A stretch of 64,000 nt of DNA. Source: Methylobacterium sp. E-005 (GTDB lineage Bacteria; Pseudomonadota; Alphaproteobacteria; Rhizobiales; Beijerinckiaceae). The first letter of the stretch is position 1. Each line of letters starts with the position of its first letter. The translations under genes were made by a program, and so were the position numbers. Shown here one piece after another: positions 33,498-42,630 of this stretch. Under the pieces are notes generated by a model. The model had not been told where the DNA came from and did not search any database. It worked only from the letters and a program-made list of their open reading frames with translations. Location: NCBI RefSeq assembly GCF_022829725.1, contig NZ_JAKSYG010000212.1, positions 1 through 64,000 on the forward strand. The letters run 5' to 3'.

Positions 33498-34646
33498 TCA
33501 ATGATACGGATCGGCCGCGTCCCGCAGCCCGTCCCCTAGGAAGTTGAACGCCAGCACCGTCACCAACACCGGCAAAACCGGCACCAGCAGCCACGGATAG
33601 AGCTGCACCGCCGCCAAATTCTGCGCCTCGTTGAGAAGCACGCCCCAGCTCGTCACCGGCGGCCTCAGACCCAGACCCAGGAAGGACAATGCGGTCTCGC
33701 CGAGGATCATGGTGGGGATCGATAGGGTCGCCGAGGCGATCAGGTGGCTCATGAAGTTCGGAATCAGGTGCCGGCCGATCACCCGGGCGGGCGACGCGCC
33801 CATCAGCTCGGCCGCCTGGACGAAATCCTCCTCGCGCAGGGCCAGGAGCTTGCCGCGCACCGCCCGGGCGAGCCCCGGCCAGTCGAGAAGCCCCAATATC
33901 ACCGTGATGCCGAAGAAGATCAGCAGCGGGCTCCAGTTCGGCGGCAGGGCGGCCGAGAGGGCGAGCCACAGCGGCAGCTCCGGCAGGGAACGCACCACCT
34001 CGATCAGCCGCTGAACCCCGGCATCGACGATCCCGCCGAAATAGCCCGCGATGCCGCCGAAGAAGAGCCCGAGCGCGAAGGAGATCGCCACGCCCACGAG
34101 ACCGATGGTGAGCGAAATCCGCGCCCCGTAGATGAGGCGCGAGAACAGGTCGCGGCCGAGCTTGTCGGTGCCGAGCAGGAACAGCGTTCCGTTCTCCGGC
34201 GGGCAGACGAGGTGCAGATCGGTATGGACGAGCCCGAGCCAGTCGTAGCCGTCGCCCCGGCAGAGGAAACGCACCGGCTGAGGGGTGGACGTGTCTGCCT
34301 TGTAGTCCCGGCGGAACGTGTCGAGGTCGAGATGCGCCCGGTACGGGTAGACGAAGGGCCCGATGAAGCGGCCCTCGTCGAACAGGTGAACGCCCTGCGG
34401 CGGCGCATAAAGGAAATCGCCGTTGCGCCGCGCCTGTCCGTAGGGCGCCAGCTGTTCCACGAACGGCACGATCGCGTAAAGCGCGATGAGAATCACGGCC
34501 GAGGCTACGGCGAGTCGGTGACGCAGGAATTTTCGAAGGATCAGCCGCCATGCGGAAGCGCTTTCCGTCCGGCCTTCGGGGCCCGCCTCCGGCTCGAACG
34601 GTGCGGGGTCGACGAAGTGGCGGTCAGCGGGGATCGCCTCCATCAT
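33498..34646 (-). CDS. ABC transporter permease, OppC/DppC type
   Basis: 382-residue inner-membrane subunit of a peptide/opine-type importer. TM1 near residues 42-68, a long periplasmic insertion (residues about 75-140, with QARRNGDFLYAPPQGVHLFD), then the core with RDLFSRLIYGARISLTIGLV, the EAA loop LREEDFVQAAELMGASPARV and GETALSFLGLGLRPPVTSWG. The insertion before the core is typical of YejE-like permeases. Start ATG 34646 overlaps the OppB stop by 4 bases. Last gene of the eight-gene operon. Confidence 0.93.
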   Translation of the reverse strand: MMEAIPADRHFVDPAPFEPEAGPEGRTESASAWRLILRKFLRHRLAVASAVILIALYAIVPFVEQLAPYGQARRNGDFLYAPPQGVHLFDEGRFIGPFVYPYRAHLDLDTFRRDYKADTSTPQPVRFLCRGDGYDWLGLVHTDLHLVCPPENGTLFLLGTDKLGRDLFSRLIYGARISLTIGLVGVAISFALGLFFGGIAGYFGGIVDAGVQRLIEVVRSLPELPLWLALSAALPPNWSPLLIFFGITVILGLLDWPGLARAVRGKLLALREEDFVQAAELMGASPARVIGRHLIPNFMSHLIASATLSIPTMILGETALSFLGLGLRPPVTSWGVLLNEAQNLAAVQLYPWLLVPVLPVLVTVLAFNFLGDGLRDAADPYH

Positions 34647-35659
34647 CGCAGCCCCATGCGGATGCGTGGGTCGAGCCAGACCAGGGTCAGATCCGAGATC
34701 AGCATCCCGACGAGCGTCAGTGAAGCGACGAACATCAGGATGAAGCCGGCCATGAACTGATCCTGGCTGCGCAGGGCGTCGAGGAGCAGAGGTCCCACCG
34801 TGGGCAGGCTCAGCACCAGCGAGACCAGCACCGAGCCCGAGACGAGGTGCGGCAGCAGGTTGCCGATATCGGCCACGAACGGGTTCAGCGACATCCGGAA
34901 CGGGTATTTCAGCAGTGCCTGCACGGGCGGCAGGCCCTTGGCGCGGGCCGTGACCGTGTAGGGCTTGGCGAGTTCATCCAGCAGGTTGGCGCGCATCCGG
35001 CGGATCATCGCCGCCGTCCCGCCGAGGCCGATCACCAGGGTCGGCACGATGAGATGGCCCAGCAGCGAGCGGATCTTTTCCCAGCTCCAGGGCTGGTTGG
35101 TCAGCGCCGAATCGTAGAGGCCGCCGATCGACAGCCCGAACCAGCGATTGGCGTAGAACAACAGGATCAGCGCCAGCAAAAAGCCCGGCACCGCGAGGCC
35201 GACATAGCCCAGCAGGGTTACCACGGCGTCGCCGAACGTGTTGCGGTGCGTCGCCGAGTAGATCGCCGCCGGGATCGCTACAAGATGGACGAAGACCACT
35301 GCGGTCAGGTTGATCAGCAGGGTCAGCCACAGGGCGTCGCCGACCACGTCCGCCACCGGCTTGTCGTATTCGAACGACCAGCCCCAATCGCCCTGGAGCA
35401 GCCCCGAGAAGCCCACCGACCCCGGCATGACCCCGATCCACATCAGGTATTGCTGCCAGACCGGCCGATCGAGCCCGTATTGCTTGATGAGAAGTTCAGC
35501 CTTCGCCACCGAGCTGGCATCGCCGGTGGCGCGCAGCTCCATGATCCGATTGGTCAGATAGTCGCCCGGCGGCAGCTTGATGATGATGAAGACGAGCGCC
35601 GAGATCACCAACAGCGTCGCCGCCATGGTGAGGATGCGGCGGAGGATGACGGCGATCAC
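34643..35659 (-). CDS. ABC transporter permease, OppB/DppB type
   Basis: 338-residue permease, six membrane spans. Begins with the family signature VIAVILRRILTMAATLLVIS and contains LTLLINLTAVVFVHLVAIPA, the EAA loop ELAKPYTVTARAKGLPPVQA and SLPTVGPLLLDALRSQDQFM. The start GTG 35659 overlaps the stop of the binding-protein gene (GTGA) and has GGAGG upstream, which settles an otherwise ambiguous N-terminus. Works with the OppC-type permease downstream and the double ATPase upstream. Confidence 0.93.
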   Translation of the reverse strand: MIAVILRRILTMAATLLVISALVFIIIKLPPGDYLTNRIMELRATGDASSVAKAELLIKQYGLDRPVWQQYLMWIGVMPGSVGFSGLLQGDWGWSFEYDKPVADVVGDALWLTLLINLTAVVFVHLVAIPAAIYSATHRNTFGDAVVTLLGYVGLAVPGFLLALILLFYANRWFGLSIGGLYDSALTNQPWSWEKIRSLLGHLIVPTLVIGLGGTAAMIRRMRANLLDELAKPYTVTARAKGLPPVQALLKYPFRMSLNPFVADIGNLLPHLVSGSVLVSLVLSLPTVGPLLLDALRSQDQFMAGFILMFVASLTLVGMLISDLTLVWLDPRIRMGLR

Positions 35660-37794
35660 CGGGCCTCCACCCGCTTGTCGGCGGCTTGGTCCCAGAACAG
35701 CTCGTCGAGGCGCTGCACGCCGATCATGGCGGTGGGCGCCCAGGAATAGAGGGCGCGCTTCGGCAAATTGATCAGGCGATCGGCGCCGATCACAGGCTGC
35801 AGCGCCCCCGCCACCGTGCCGATCACCCAGGTGTTGCGCGCGTGGTTCATCAGCATCTCGCGCCAGATCGTAGCCTGCTTGGCCGCATCGCTGGTGTCGC
35901 GCCACTGCCGGTCGAGGTCGAGCAGGCGCTGAACCTCGGGGACGTCGCAGGGCTCCCCGTTTCTGCCCTGGCTCTCGACGTTCATGCTCCAGAGCGGCCA
36001 GGCGTAATGCTCCGGCTGCGCCGGGCTCAGCTCCGTCGGCGGCATGATTGCGGTCGGGACCGCAAGGTCGAGCCCCTGGGCGGCCACCATGACGGTCATG
36101 CCACCGATCGAACGGCGTTGCAGATTCGTACGCTCCTGCGGCTTGGCGATCAGCCGGATGCCGACCTCACGCCAGAACTCCGTGATGAGAAGCAGCGCGT
36201 CGAGCACCATCTCGGCCTCGCCGTCGCTTTCCACGACGATCTCCAGGGGGCGGCCGCCGGGCAGCAGCCGCGTTCCGGAGCCGTCGCGACCGGTCAGCCC
36301 CATCGCGTCGAGGAGCTTGGTTGCCGCGGCCGGGTCGTAGCTGGCGTTGAGGGTCCGCATCTCCGGCTCGAACAGCGGGCTATCCGAGACGATCGTGTTG
36401 TTGCCCTCGGTGCCGAGCCCGAACAACAGCGTGTTGTTCAGTGTCCGGCGGTCGATGGCGAGCGACAGGGCGTGGCGGTAGCGCTCGTCGCGGTTGAGCT
36501 GGCGCCAGATGGGATCGAGGGTCGTCAGGTTCGGGTAGAGGGCGAATTCAGAACCGCGTGCCACCGGCCAGAGGTTGGTGCGGTAGTGATGGGTCGCCTC
36601 GCCCTCCTTCAAGCTCGGAATATCGGGCATCGACAGCCCACGGAACATCAGGTCAGCCTCGCCGGCATTGGTCTTGGCGACCAGGAGACCCTGCGAAGCC
36701 ACGTCCATCACGATCGAATCGACGTAGGGAAGCTGGGTGCCGGCCGTATCGACCCGGTGATAGCTCCGGTTGCGCTCGAATCGGAACCGGCTGGCGGGGG
36801 AGCGGGTCCGCGGCACCCAGCCCTGCAGGGTCGGGCAGTCCGGATTGTTCAGCTCGTAATTGTCGTCCATGCGATTGTGCAGGGCGGCCCAGCTCCGAAG
36901 CTTGAGGGCCTTAGCCTTGGCGTCGGCGGCGTCCTTGCCGATGTAGCGGGCATGGACCGGCTTGAGATAGTGCGACGGCCGGTAGATGAGCGGGTCCCGC
37001 GGCGCCGCCAGGGCGGGCAGAAACAGCGGGTTCGGCCGGTCCCAGCTGTAGCGGATGGTGACCGGGTCGAGTATTTCAACCTGAGGTAGCTTGCCGTCGA
37101 TCCGGAAGAAAGCCGGCGGCCCCTCCGGGCTCAGCGCCTTCTCGTTGGCGACATCTTCCCAGAAGTAGCGGAAATCCTCGGTGGTGAACGGATGCCCGTC
37201 CGACCAGCGATGGCCCTGGCGCAGGGTGAAGGTGAAGCGCCCGCCCGCGACATCGACGCGTTCCAGCACATCCGGCCGCAGGTTCAGGTCGGCATCATAG
37301 CCGATCAGGCGGGTGTAGCCGTAGACCGAGAGGTAGCGGACATCCCGCGCCTTGGCGATCAGCGTCCGGATCGTGCCGCCGGCCGTGCCGAGCCGCCGAT
37401 TATGCGCGGCGAGATCGACCACGAGGGGCGCGGACGGCGGAGCGGGGACATCGGTCGGCGGGATGTCGGCGAAGGCCCGTTGCGGTGAGTGCGACCCGAT
37501 GAGGGTAGCGCCGACGCCGGCGAGAAGGGCGCGGCGGGAGACGAGATCGGACCGTCGCGCGTCGCAGCGTGAATCGCCGAGCGTCTCCGGTGCGCAGCGC
37601 GGCGGATCATTGAGCGCGACCCTTTGGGGTGAGGGGCGAGACCTCTCCGGATGGGGCACGCGATCGATGCGCCGACAGGGCGCACTTCGTCCTGAAAATT
37701 CTCGTCCCTCACCCTGTCCCTCTTCCGCACGGGAGTGGGGACCCGCGTCCGTGCCCGAAGCCGTGTCGCCAACGCGTCCGTCCGCCTCATTCAT
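35656..37794 (-). CDS. ABC transporter substrate-binding protein (SBP family 5) with repeat-derived N-terminus
   Basis: 712 residues if translated from ATG 37794. The mature SBP_bac_5 protein (PFTTEDFRYFWEDVANEKAL, FLPALAAPRDPLIYRPSHYL, YPNLTTLDPIWRQLNRDERY, RHALSLAIDRRTLNNTLLFG) resembles YejA. A Tat-like export signal SRRALLAGVGATLIG begins only at residue 87. Residues 17-57 are encoded by the 120 bp repeat (copy A), so the N-terminus looks altered by insertion. The only other in-frame start before the signal is GTG 37659, inside the repeat. ATG 37794 overlaps the upstream gene stop (ATGA). Confidence 0.85.
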   Translation of the reverse strand: MNEADGRVGDTASGTDAGPHSRAEEGQGEGREFSGRSAPCRRIDRVPHPERSRPSPQRVALNDPPRCAPETLGDSRCDARRSDLVSRRALLAGVGATLIGSHSPQRAFADIPPTDVPAPPSAPLVVDLAAHNRRLGTAGGTIRTLIAKARDVRYLSVYGYTRLIGYDADLNLRPDVLERVDVAGGRFTFTLRQGHRWSDGHPFTTEDFRYFWEDVANEKALSPEGPPAFFRIDGKLPQVEILDPVTIRYSWDRPNPLFLPALAAPRDPLIYRPSHYLKPVHARYIGKDAADAKAKALKLRSWAALHNRMDDNYELNNPDCPTLQGWVPRTRSPASRFRFERNRSYHRVDTAGTQLPYVDSIVMDVASQGLLVAKTNAGEADLMFRGLSMPDIPSLKEGEATHHYRTNLWPVARGSEFALYPNLTTLDPIWRQLNRDERYRHALSLAIDRRTLNNTLLFGLGTEGNNTIVSDSPLFEPEMRTLNASYDPAAATKLLDAMGLTGRDGSGTRLLPGGRPLEIVVESDGEAEMVLDALLLITEFWREVGIRLIAKPQERTNLQRRSIGGMTVMVAAQGLDLAVPTAIMPPTELSPAQPEHYAWPLWSMNVESQGRNGEPCDVPEVQRLLDLDRQWRDTSDAAKQATIWREMLMNHARNTWVIGTVAGALQPVIGADRLINLPKRALYSWAPTAMIGVQRLDELFWDQAADKRVEAR
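37626..37745. repeat. Intragenic palindromic repeat, copy A
   Basis: About 120 bases. It begins GGGGTGAGGGGCGAGACCTC and ends CTCTTCCGCACGGGAGTGGG plus GACCC; an internal inverted match GGTGAGGGGCGAGA / TCTCGTCCCTCACC (one mismatch) spans about 37628-37720. Copy B at 41311-41429 is the reverse complement version of the same element. It lies in frame in the N-terminal coding region of the binding-protein gene. Confidence 0.75.
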
Positions 37795-38660
37795 GGCCCA
37801 CCCCGCAACGTCACCGAGGTCAGCCGCGCCGGCGAATACCCGGTGGCCCGATGCAAATCGTCGAAGGCGTGGGACCGCGCGATCAGGCCAGCCGCCTGAC
37901 GGACCAGCGCGTCGTCCACCGGCTGCTCGAACTGGCGTCCGTTGCGGGTCCAGCGGATCGGCTCCGGGCTGCGTTCGGGGCCGGTGATCATCGCGATGGT
38001 CGGGTGTGCCGGCCCGCCATGGGCGTGAATCCGGTGACCGGCCGCATCGTCGTCGAACAGCAGCCGGGTCAGACCGCGGGCGTGCGCCTCCGCCACCCGG
38101 CGGCCCTGCGCCACATGATCGTCGAAGAACGCCACCGTGGTGGCTGGATCGAGCATCGACCACTCCGCTGTCGACCAGTCTGCGGTGCTGTAGCGAGCTT
38201 GGAGGTCGCGGTACTGGAGCCCCGACAGATCGGGATCGTGGCAGAAGATTCGCGCCTCCGGGCAGGCCTGTCGGATCACCCAAGTGGTGAGCCCGCGAAA
38301 AACCCCCGATTCGATCACAAAGCGGGGCCGCAGCGCCCGCATCGCCACGTAGAGCTGCAGCGCGCCATTGAACCCGCTGCCACCTCGCCGCTGCCGCACA
38401 GGCGCGGTCGGGATCAGCGACCAGAAGGTGCGGACCTGATCGATGACCGCGCCATCCGGCGTGAGCCCAGCCGCCGCAAGGTCGCGCTCCAGGATGGCGG
38501 CGGCCGATTCCAGCAGGGTCGCGACCTCGCGCGGGGAGGTCGGGCGGTGGCTCCAGTCGGGTGCGGCCGGCACGAGATCGTAGCCCAGCCGGTCGAACAG
38601 AGGCGCCAGCACCTTCCGTCGCAGGCGTTCCATCATGACGGGTGGACGCATCTGGCTCAT
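37791..38660 (-). CDS. CmcI/TylF-like hydroxylase or O-methyltransferase family protein
   Basis: 289 residues. A Rossmann-like SAM-binding motif FVIESGVFRGLTTWVIRQAC is followed by IFCHDPDLSGLQYRD, and acidic metal-ligand segments VAFFDDHVAQGRRVAEAH and RLLFDDDAAG. This pattern is shared by cephalosporin hydroxylase CmcI and macrocin O-methyltransferase TylF, sugar-modifying enzymes. It overlaps the ATPase gene by 4 bases upstream and the binding-protein gene by 4 bases downstream, i.e. it lies inside an ABC transporter operon, next to glycosyltransferases. A glycan-methylating role is plausible. Start ATG 38660 is set by the overlap. Confidence 0.72.
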   Translation of the reverse strand: MSQMRPPVMMERLRRKVLAPLFDRLGYDLVPAAPDWSHRPTSPREVATLLESAAAILERDLAAAGLTPDGAVIDQVRTFWSLIPTAPVRQRRGGSGFNGALQLYVAMRALRPRFVIESGVFRGLTTWVIRQACPEARIFCHDPDLSGLQYRDLQARYSTADWSTAEWSMLDPATTVAFFDDHVAQGRRVAEAHARGLTRLLFDDDAAGHRIHAHGGPAHPTIAMITGPERSPEPIRWTRNGRQFEQPVDDALVRQAAGLIARSHAFDDLHRATGYSPARLTSVTLRGGP

Positions 38661-40498
38661 GCGGCCACCGCTTCCGGCGCGCCGCCGAACCGCACCTGAT
38701 GGCCGGGCTCGATGGCGCGCATCGTGCCCGCCTCGTCGGGCTGGAGACGATAGGGCGCCTCCCAACGCGTGGGGTCATTCCGGTCCGCCGCCACCGCGGC
38801 GAAGTCGAGCGGGTGATCCAGGCTCGGATCGGGTACGGCGGCGAGCAGCGCCCGCGTATAGGGATGGACCGGCCTGCGGAACAGCGCGGCCCGGGGGGCC
38901 TCTTCGACGATGCGACCCCGACACATCACGCTGATCGTATCCGCCATGTAGTCGATCACCGCCAAGTTGTGGGAGACGATGAGGTAGGAGAGCCCCAAAG
39001 CCGCCTGAAGATCCTTGAGCAGATTCAAGATCTGCGCCTGCACCGACACGTCCAGCGCCGAGACAGGCTCGTCGAGCACGAGAAGGCGCGGCTCCACCGC
39101 GAGTGCGCGGGCGATCCCGATGCGCTGGCGCTGTCCACCCGAGAAGGCGTGCGGATAGCGCCCGAGACCGCTCGCCTCCAGGCCGACCATGGCCATCAAG
39201 GCCCGGCAGCGTTCCTTCCGCTTCGCGACAGCGACGCCATGGATCTCCATCGGCTCGCTCAGGATCTGACGCACCGTCATGCGCGGATCGAGGGAGGCGT
39301 AGGGGTCCTGGAACACGAACTGGACCGTGCGCCGGTAGGCGAACAGCGCGTCGCCGCTCAGGCCATGGACATCGCGCGGGCCGCTGCCATCGTCAAACAG
39401 GATCCGGCCGGAATCCGGCGCGAGCGCCCGCATGATCATCTTCGAGACCGTGGTCTTGCCCGAGCCCGATTCGCCCACCAGCCCGAGCGTCTGGCCCGCC
39501 GCGAGGCTGAGCGACACGTCGGAGACGGCATGGACGAGCCGTGGCTTCTGCCACAGGCGTCCTGAGCGCAGCGTGAAGGTCTTGCTCACCCTCTCGACCT
39601 GGAGGATCGGTCCCGCCAGCGGCGCCCGCACCCGCACCGGCGGGATCTCGGCTTGGGCCGGGCGGATCGGGGTCAGGCGCTCCCCCGGCGCCATGTCGAA
39701 CCGGGGCACCGCGTGGACAAGGGCCCGGAGATAGGCGTGGCCGGGCGCGCGCATCACGGCCTCGCGCGGACCGGATTCGACGAGGCGCCCACGATAGAGC
39801 ACCGCCACGTCGTGGGCGACATTGGCAACCACGCCGAGATCGTGGGTGATGAGCAGGATCGCCATCCCGGTCTCCTCCTGAAGCCGAGTCAGCAGGGCAA
39901 GGATCTGGGCCTGGGTGGTGACGTCGAGCGCCGTGGTCGGCTCGTCGGCGACCAGCAGCGCCGGCTTCAGGATCAGCGCCATGGCGATCATCGCGCGCTG
40001 GCGCAGGCCGCCCGACAACTCGAACGGATAGGTCCGAAGGGCGCGCTTCGGATCCGGAAAGCCGACCCGGGCCAGCGCCTCCTGCGTGCGCACATCGGCC
40101 TCCCGCCGGTCGGCGCCGATGTGGATGCGCAGCGCCTCGCCGATCTGATCGCCGATCGTATGGAGCGGCGAGAGGCAGGTCATCGGCTCTTGGAAGATCA
40201 TCGCGATGCGCTGGCCACGGATCGCCCGCATCGCTGACCCCTCGACGGGAAGCCGCGCGATATCGACCTCCGCGGCGCCGTCGCGAAACAGGATCTGTCC
40301 ACGGGTGATGGCGGCGGAGGGCGGCAGGATCCGCAGGATCGCCTGTGCGGTCACCGACTTGCCAGAGCCCGATTCGCCCACGAGCGCCAGGGTCCGCCCG
40401 CGCGTCACGTCGAGGGACAGGCCGTGAAGCGCCTCGAACGGTTTCGGTTCGGCTCGGAACGTGATCGCAAGATCCCTGATGGACAGAAGTGTGCTCAA
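38657..40498 (-). CDS. ABC transporter ATPase, fused DppD-DppF type
   Basis: 613 residues with two complete ATPase modules. Module 1: LALVGESGSGKSVTAQAIL (Walker A), FELSGGLRQRAMIAMALILK (signature), LLVADEPTTALDV (Walker B). Module 2: LGLVGESGSGKTTVSKMIM, FSGGQRQRIGIARALAVEPR, LLVLDEPVSALDV. Oligopeptide-transporter C-terminal motifs (HPYTRALLAAVP) follow. TTG 40498 is chosen: it overlaps the previous stop as TTGA, matching the 4-base overlaps of the rest of the operon. The fused layout resembles GsiA/YejF. Confidence 0.92.
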   Translation of the reverse strand: MSTLLSIRDLAITFRAEPKPFEALHGLSLDVTRGRTLALVGESGSGKSVTAQAILRILPPSAAITRGQILFRDGAAEVDIARLPVEGSAMRAIRGQRIAMIFQEPMTCLSPLHTIGDQIGEALRIHIGADRREADVRTQEALARVGFPDPKRALRTYPFELSGGLRQRAMIAMALILKPALLVADEPTTALDVTTQAQILALLTRLQEETGMAILLITHDLGVVANVAHDVAVLYRGRLVESGPREAVMRAPGHAYLRALVHAVPRFDMAPGERLTPIRPAQAEIPPVRVRAPLAGPILQVERVSKTFTLRSGRLWQKPRLVHAVSDVSLSLAAGQTLGLVGESGSGKTTVSKMIMRALAPDSGRILFDDGSGPRDVHGLSGDALFAYRRTVQFVFQDPYASLDPRMTVRQILSEPMEIHGVAVAKRKERCRALMAMVGLEASGLGRYPHAFSGGQRQRIGIARALAVEPRLLVLDEPVSALDVSVQAQILNLLKDLQAALGLSYLIVSHNLAVIDYMADTISVMCRGRIVEEAPRAALFRRPVHPYTRALLAAVPDPSLDHPLDFAAVAADRNDPTRWEAPYRLQPDEAGTMRAIEPGHQVRFGGAPEAVAA

Positions 40499-42630
40499 AC
40501 CGTCCCCGCGATCTGGAGACGCGAATGATGGGGCGGCATACCACGCCTGTCCATTGCGGCATGGTCGAAGAGGCATCGTGGATGCAGCTTTTCGATCGCG
40601 GGATGCTTGAGGAGGATGGTCAGCAGTTGTTCCACGAAGCGCCAGACGGCCTTATCCTGCACCAGATGATGCGTCAGCAGGACGAGGGGGCGCTCTGGAC
40701 GCCGCGCGATATCGTCGGCGAGGGCGGCGAGCATCGTTCCTGGGTTACGCACGGAGCGTGAGCCGCGCCAGTCGATCGGGTCGAGCGTGGCGTCGATCCG
40801 GCGGAGGCCAGGGATCGGCGGTCCAGGGACCGCGGACAGGCCGCGATAGCCGAGATCCGGCAGCGCGGCGGCGCATGCCGGCGCGAGGCGGTTCCAGGGC
40901 GGCACGAAGATCGGAAGCAGGTGTGCGTCCGGCACACGCTCCCGGGCGACGCGAAGGCCAGCCTCCGCATCTGCGACGAGATCGGCCACGGGGCGGTCGG
41001 CGCCGAACTCGGTGGGCTTCGTGCCGGGCGGCGCGTGGTTCCGGTGTGCGAAGCCGTGAACCGCGACGCTGACCTCCGGCGCCGTTTCCAGGCGTCGCCC
41101 AAGGGCAGGCTCAATGCCCGCCGGGATGGCGGCGAGCAGGAGCGGCGTGTCGTGAGACTGGGCCGACTCGATCAGCCGGTCGAGGGCGGGCGTGGCCGTG
41201 ACCGCGTCGTCATCGCGCCAGAGGAAGGGGATGGTATGGCCGCTTGCGCTGGCGGCATCGAGGGCCTGATGCAGCACGTGCCAGGGCGGACCCGCAGCGG
41301 GATGAGGCGCGGGGGTCCGCTCCGGTGCGGAAGAGGGGCTAGTGAATGGAGGCACGGCGTCCTGCCGAAACGCGCCGTCCCGACGCGGCGATGGCGCAGC
41401 CGGTTCCGAGACGTCTCGTCCCTCACCCCGAGCGTCCCCCGCAGGAGTGAGGGACTCTCTCGCCCCGGCGACGGTCTCAGCCACGGGCGAGCGCCTCCCC
41501 TCGCACTGTCTTGCATGGAGCGCCGCGACGATGTCGACGGAGCGCGCCGCGCCCCCGAGGTCGATCTCATGCGCGGGGGGCGGGGGGGCAGCGAGCCGCG
41601 CCTCCACCGCCCGTAGCAGTGCCCCCGGGCTCAGCTCCGCCTCAGGCAACACGCAGGCGAGGCCGCGCGCGGCAAGATGCTCGGCGCGCAATCGCTGCTC
41701 GGTCTCGCCGCCCGCCTCGAACGGGACCAAGACGGCAGGCGTCTTGGCGGCGAGGAGGTCGGTCGCGGTGTTGTAGCCGCATTGGCTCACCGAGAGCGCG
41801 GCGGCGGCTAGTAGGCTCCGGTAATCCGGCCTGGCCCGTCCGAGAACGCCCGCCGGCAGCCTGGCCCCGATCTCGGACAACGCGTTCTCCGGAACGCCAT
41901 GCCCGGCGAGGATCCGCCAGCCCAGATCCGGGCGCCGCCGAGCCGCATCGGCGGCAGCGCGCAGCAGGAGCAGCCCGGCCGGGCCGGAACCGGCCGCGAC
42001 CAGGACGCCGGCGCGCGTCTCAGCCGGGGCCGGGCGCGTTCCCTCGTCCACATAGCCGGTGTAGCGGAGCTTACGAGCCGTCGCGGCGTCGAGCGGCCAG
42101 GACGCGTCGAGGGGCACGAGTGTCGGATCGCCGTGAACCAGCACCGCGTCAAAGAAGGCCGCGACGCGGGCATGGGCCTGCGCGATCCGCTCCGGCCGCG
42201 TTGTCGCGACGAGGATGTCGCGCACGGAGGCGAGGACCAGCGGTCGCGGCACCCGGGCATGCGCGGCCTCGACGAGGGCGAGGAACTCCGCCGCAAGGGC
42301 GCGGCGGCCGAACGGGAACAGCTCGGTCAGCACGGCATCGGGCGCGAAGGTCCCGAGGGCGTCGATCATCAGGGTGCGGCGACGCGCCAGCCATGCCGGA
42401 TCCGCAGGTTCCCCGTCCGGCCGAAGCATGGTCGAGAAGGCCGTCCCGACGATGTGCAGCGACGGCAATTGCACGAGCCGCACGGCGTCGAGACGCACCA
42501 GCGGGGCCGGAACGCCCCCGGAGATCAGCATCACCTCGTGGCCGGCTGTCGCAAAGGCTCGGGCGAGGGCGGCCGCGCGGGTGAGATGACCGGCGCCGAG
42601 CAGATGCGTGACGGCGATCAGGACGCGCAT
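40495..42630 (-). CDS. Glycosyltransferase (GT28-like)-polysaccharide deacetylase fusion
   Basis: 711 residues in two parts. Residues 1-380 are a GT-B glycosyltransferase: VTHLLGAGHLTRAAALARAF, VLVAAGSGPAGLLLLRAAAD, SVSQCGYNTATDLLAAKTPA, VLVPFEAGGETEQRLRAEHL. Residues about 450-711 look like a polysaccharide-deacetylase (NodB-like) domain: IPFLWRDDDAVTATPALDRL, EVSVAVHGFAHRNHAPPGTK, LLPIFVPPWNRLAPACAAAL and VLLTHHLVQDKAVW. The linker (about 401-440) is encoded by the 120 bp repeat copy B. ATG 42630 overlaps the preceding gene by 13 bases. Likely builds and N-deacetylates a glycan. Confidence 0.8.
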   Translation of the reverse strand: MRVLIAVTHLLGAGHLTRAAALARAFATAGHEVMLISGGVPAPLVRLDAVRLVQLPSLHIVGTAFSTMLRPDGEPADPAWLARRRTLMIDALGTFAPDAVLTELFPFGRRALAAEFLALVEAAHARVPRPLVLASVRDILVATTRPERIAQAHARVAAFFDAVLVHGDPTLVPLDASWPLDAATARKLRYTGYVDEGTRPAPAETRAGVLVAAGSGPAGLLLLRAAADAARRRPDLGWRILAGHGVPENALSEIGARLPAGVLGRARPDYRSLLAAAALSVSQCGYNTATDLLAAKTPAVLVPFEAGGETEQRLRAEHLAARGLACVLPEAELSPGALLRAVEARLAAPPPPAHEIDLGGAARSVDIVAALHARQCEGRRSPVAETVAGARESLTPAGDARGEGRDVSEPAAPSPRRDGAFRQDAVPPFTSPSSAPERTPAPHPAAGPPWHVLHQALDAASASGHTIPFLWRDDDAVTATPALDRLIESAQSHDTPLLLAAIPAGIEPALGRRLETAPEVSVAVHGFAHRNHAPPGTKPTEFGADRPVADLVADAEAGLRVARERVPDAHLLPIFVPPWNRLAPACAAALPDLGYRGLSAVPGPPIPGLRRIDATLDPIDWRGSRSVRNPGTMLAALADDIARRPERPLVLLTHHLVQDKAVWRFVEQLLTILLKHPAIEKLHPRCLFDHAAMDRRGMPPHHSRLQIAGTV
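41311..41429. repeat. Intragenic palindromic repeat, copy B
   Basis: About 119 bases, the reverse complement of copy A (37626-37745) with roughly 70-75% identity by eye; conserved ends CCCTCTTCCGCACCGGAGCG and GGGGTGAGGGACGAGAC. Immediately outside its end is another inverted pair GTCCCTCAC / GTGAGGGAC (about 41419-41454). It lies in frame in the linker of the glycosyltransferase-deacetylase gene. Confidence 0.75.

Noticed and set aside
37626..41429. CRISPR array or insertion sequence in the ABC operon
   Set aside because: Only two copies 3.6 kb apart, no spacers, no transposase or target duplications seen; a short palindromic repeat fits better.
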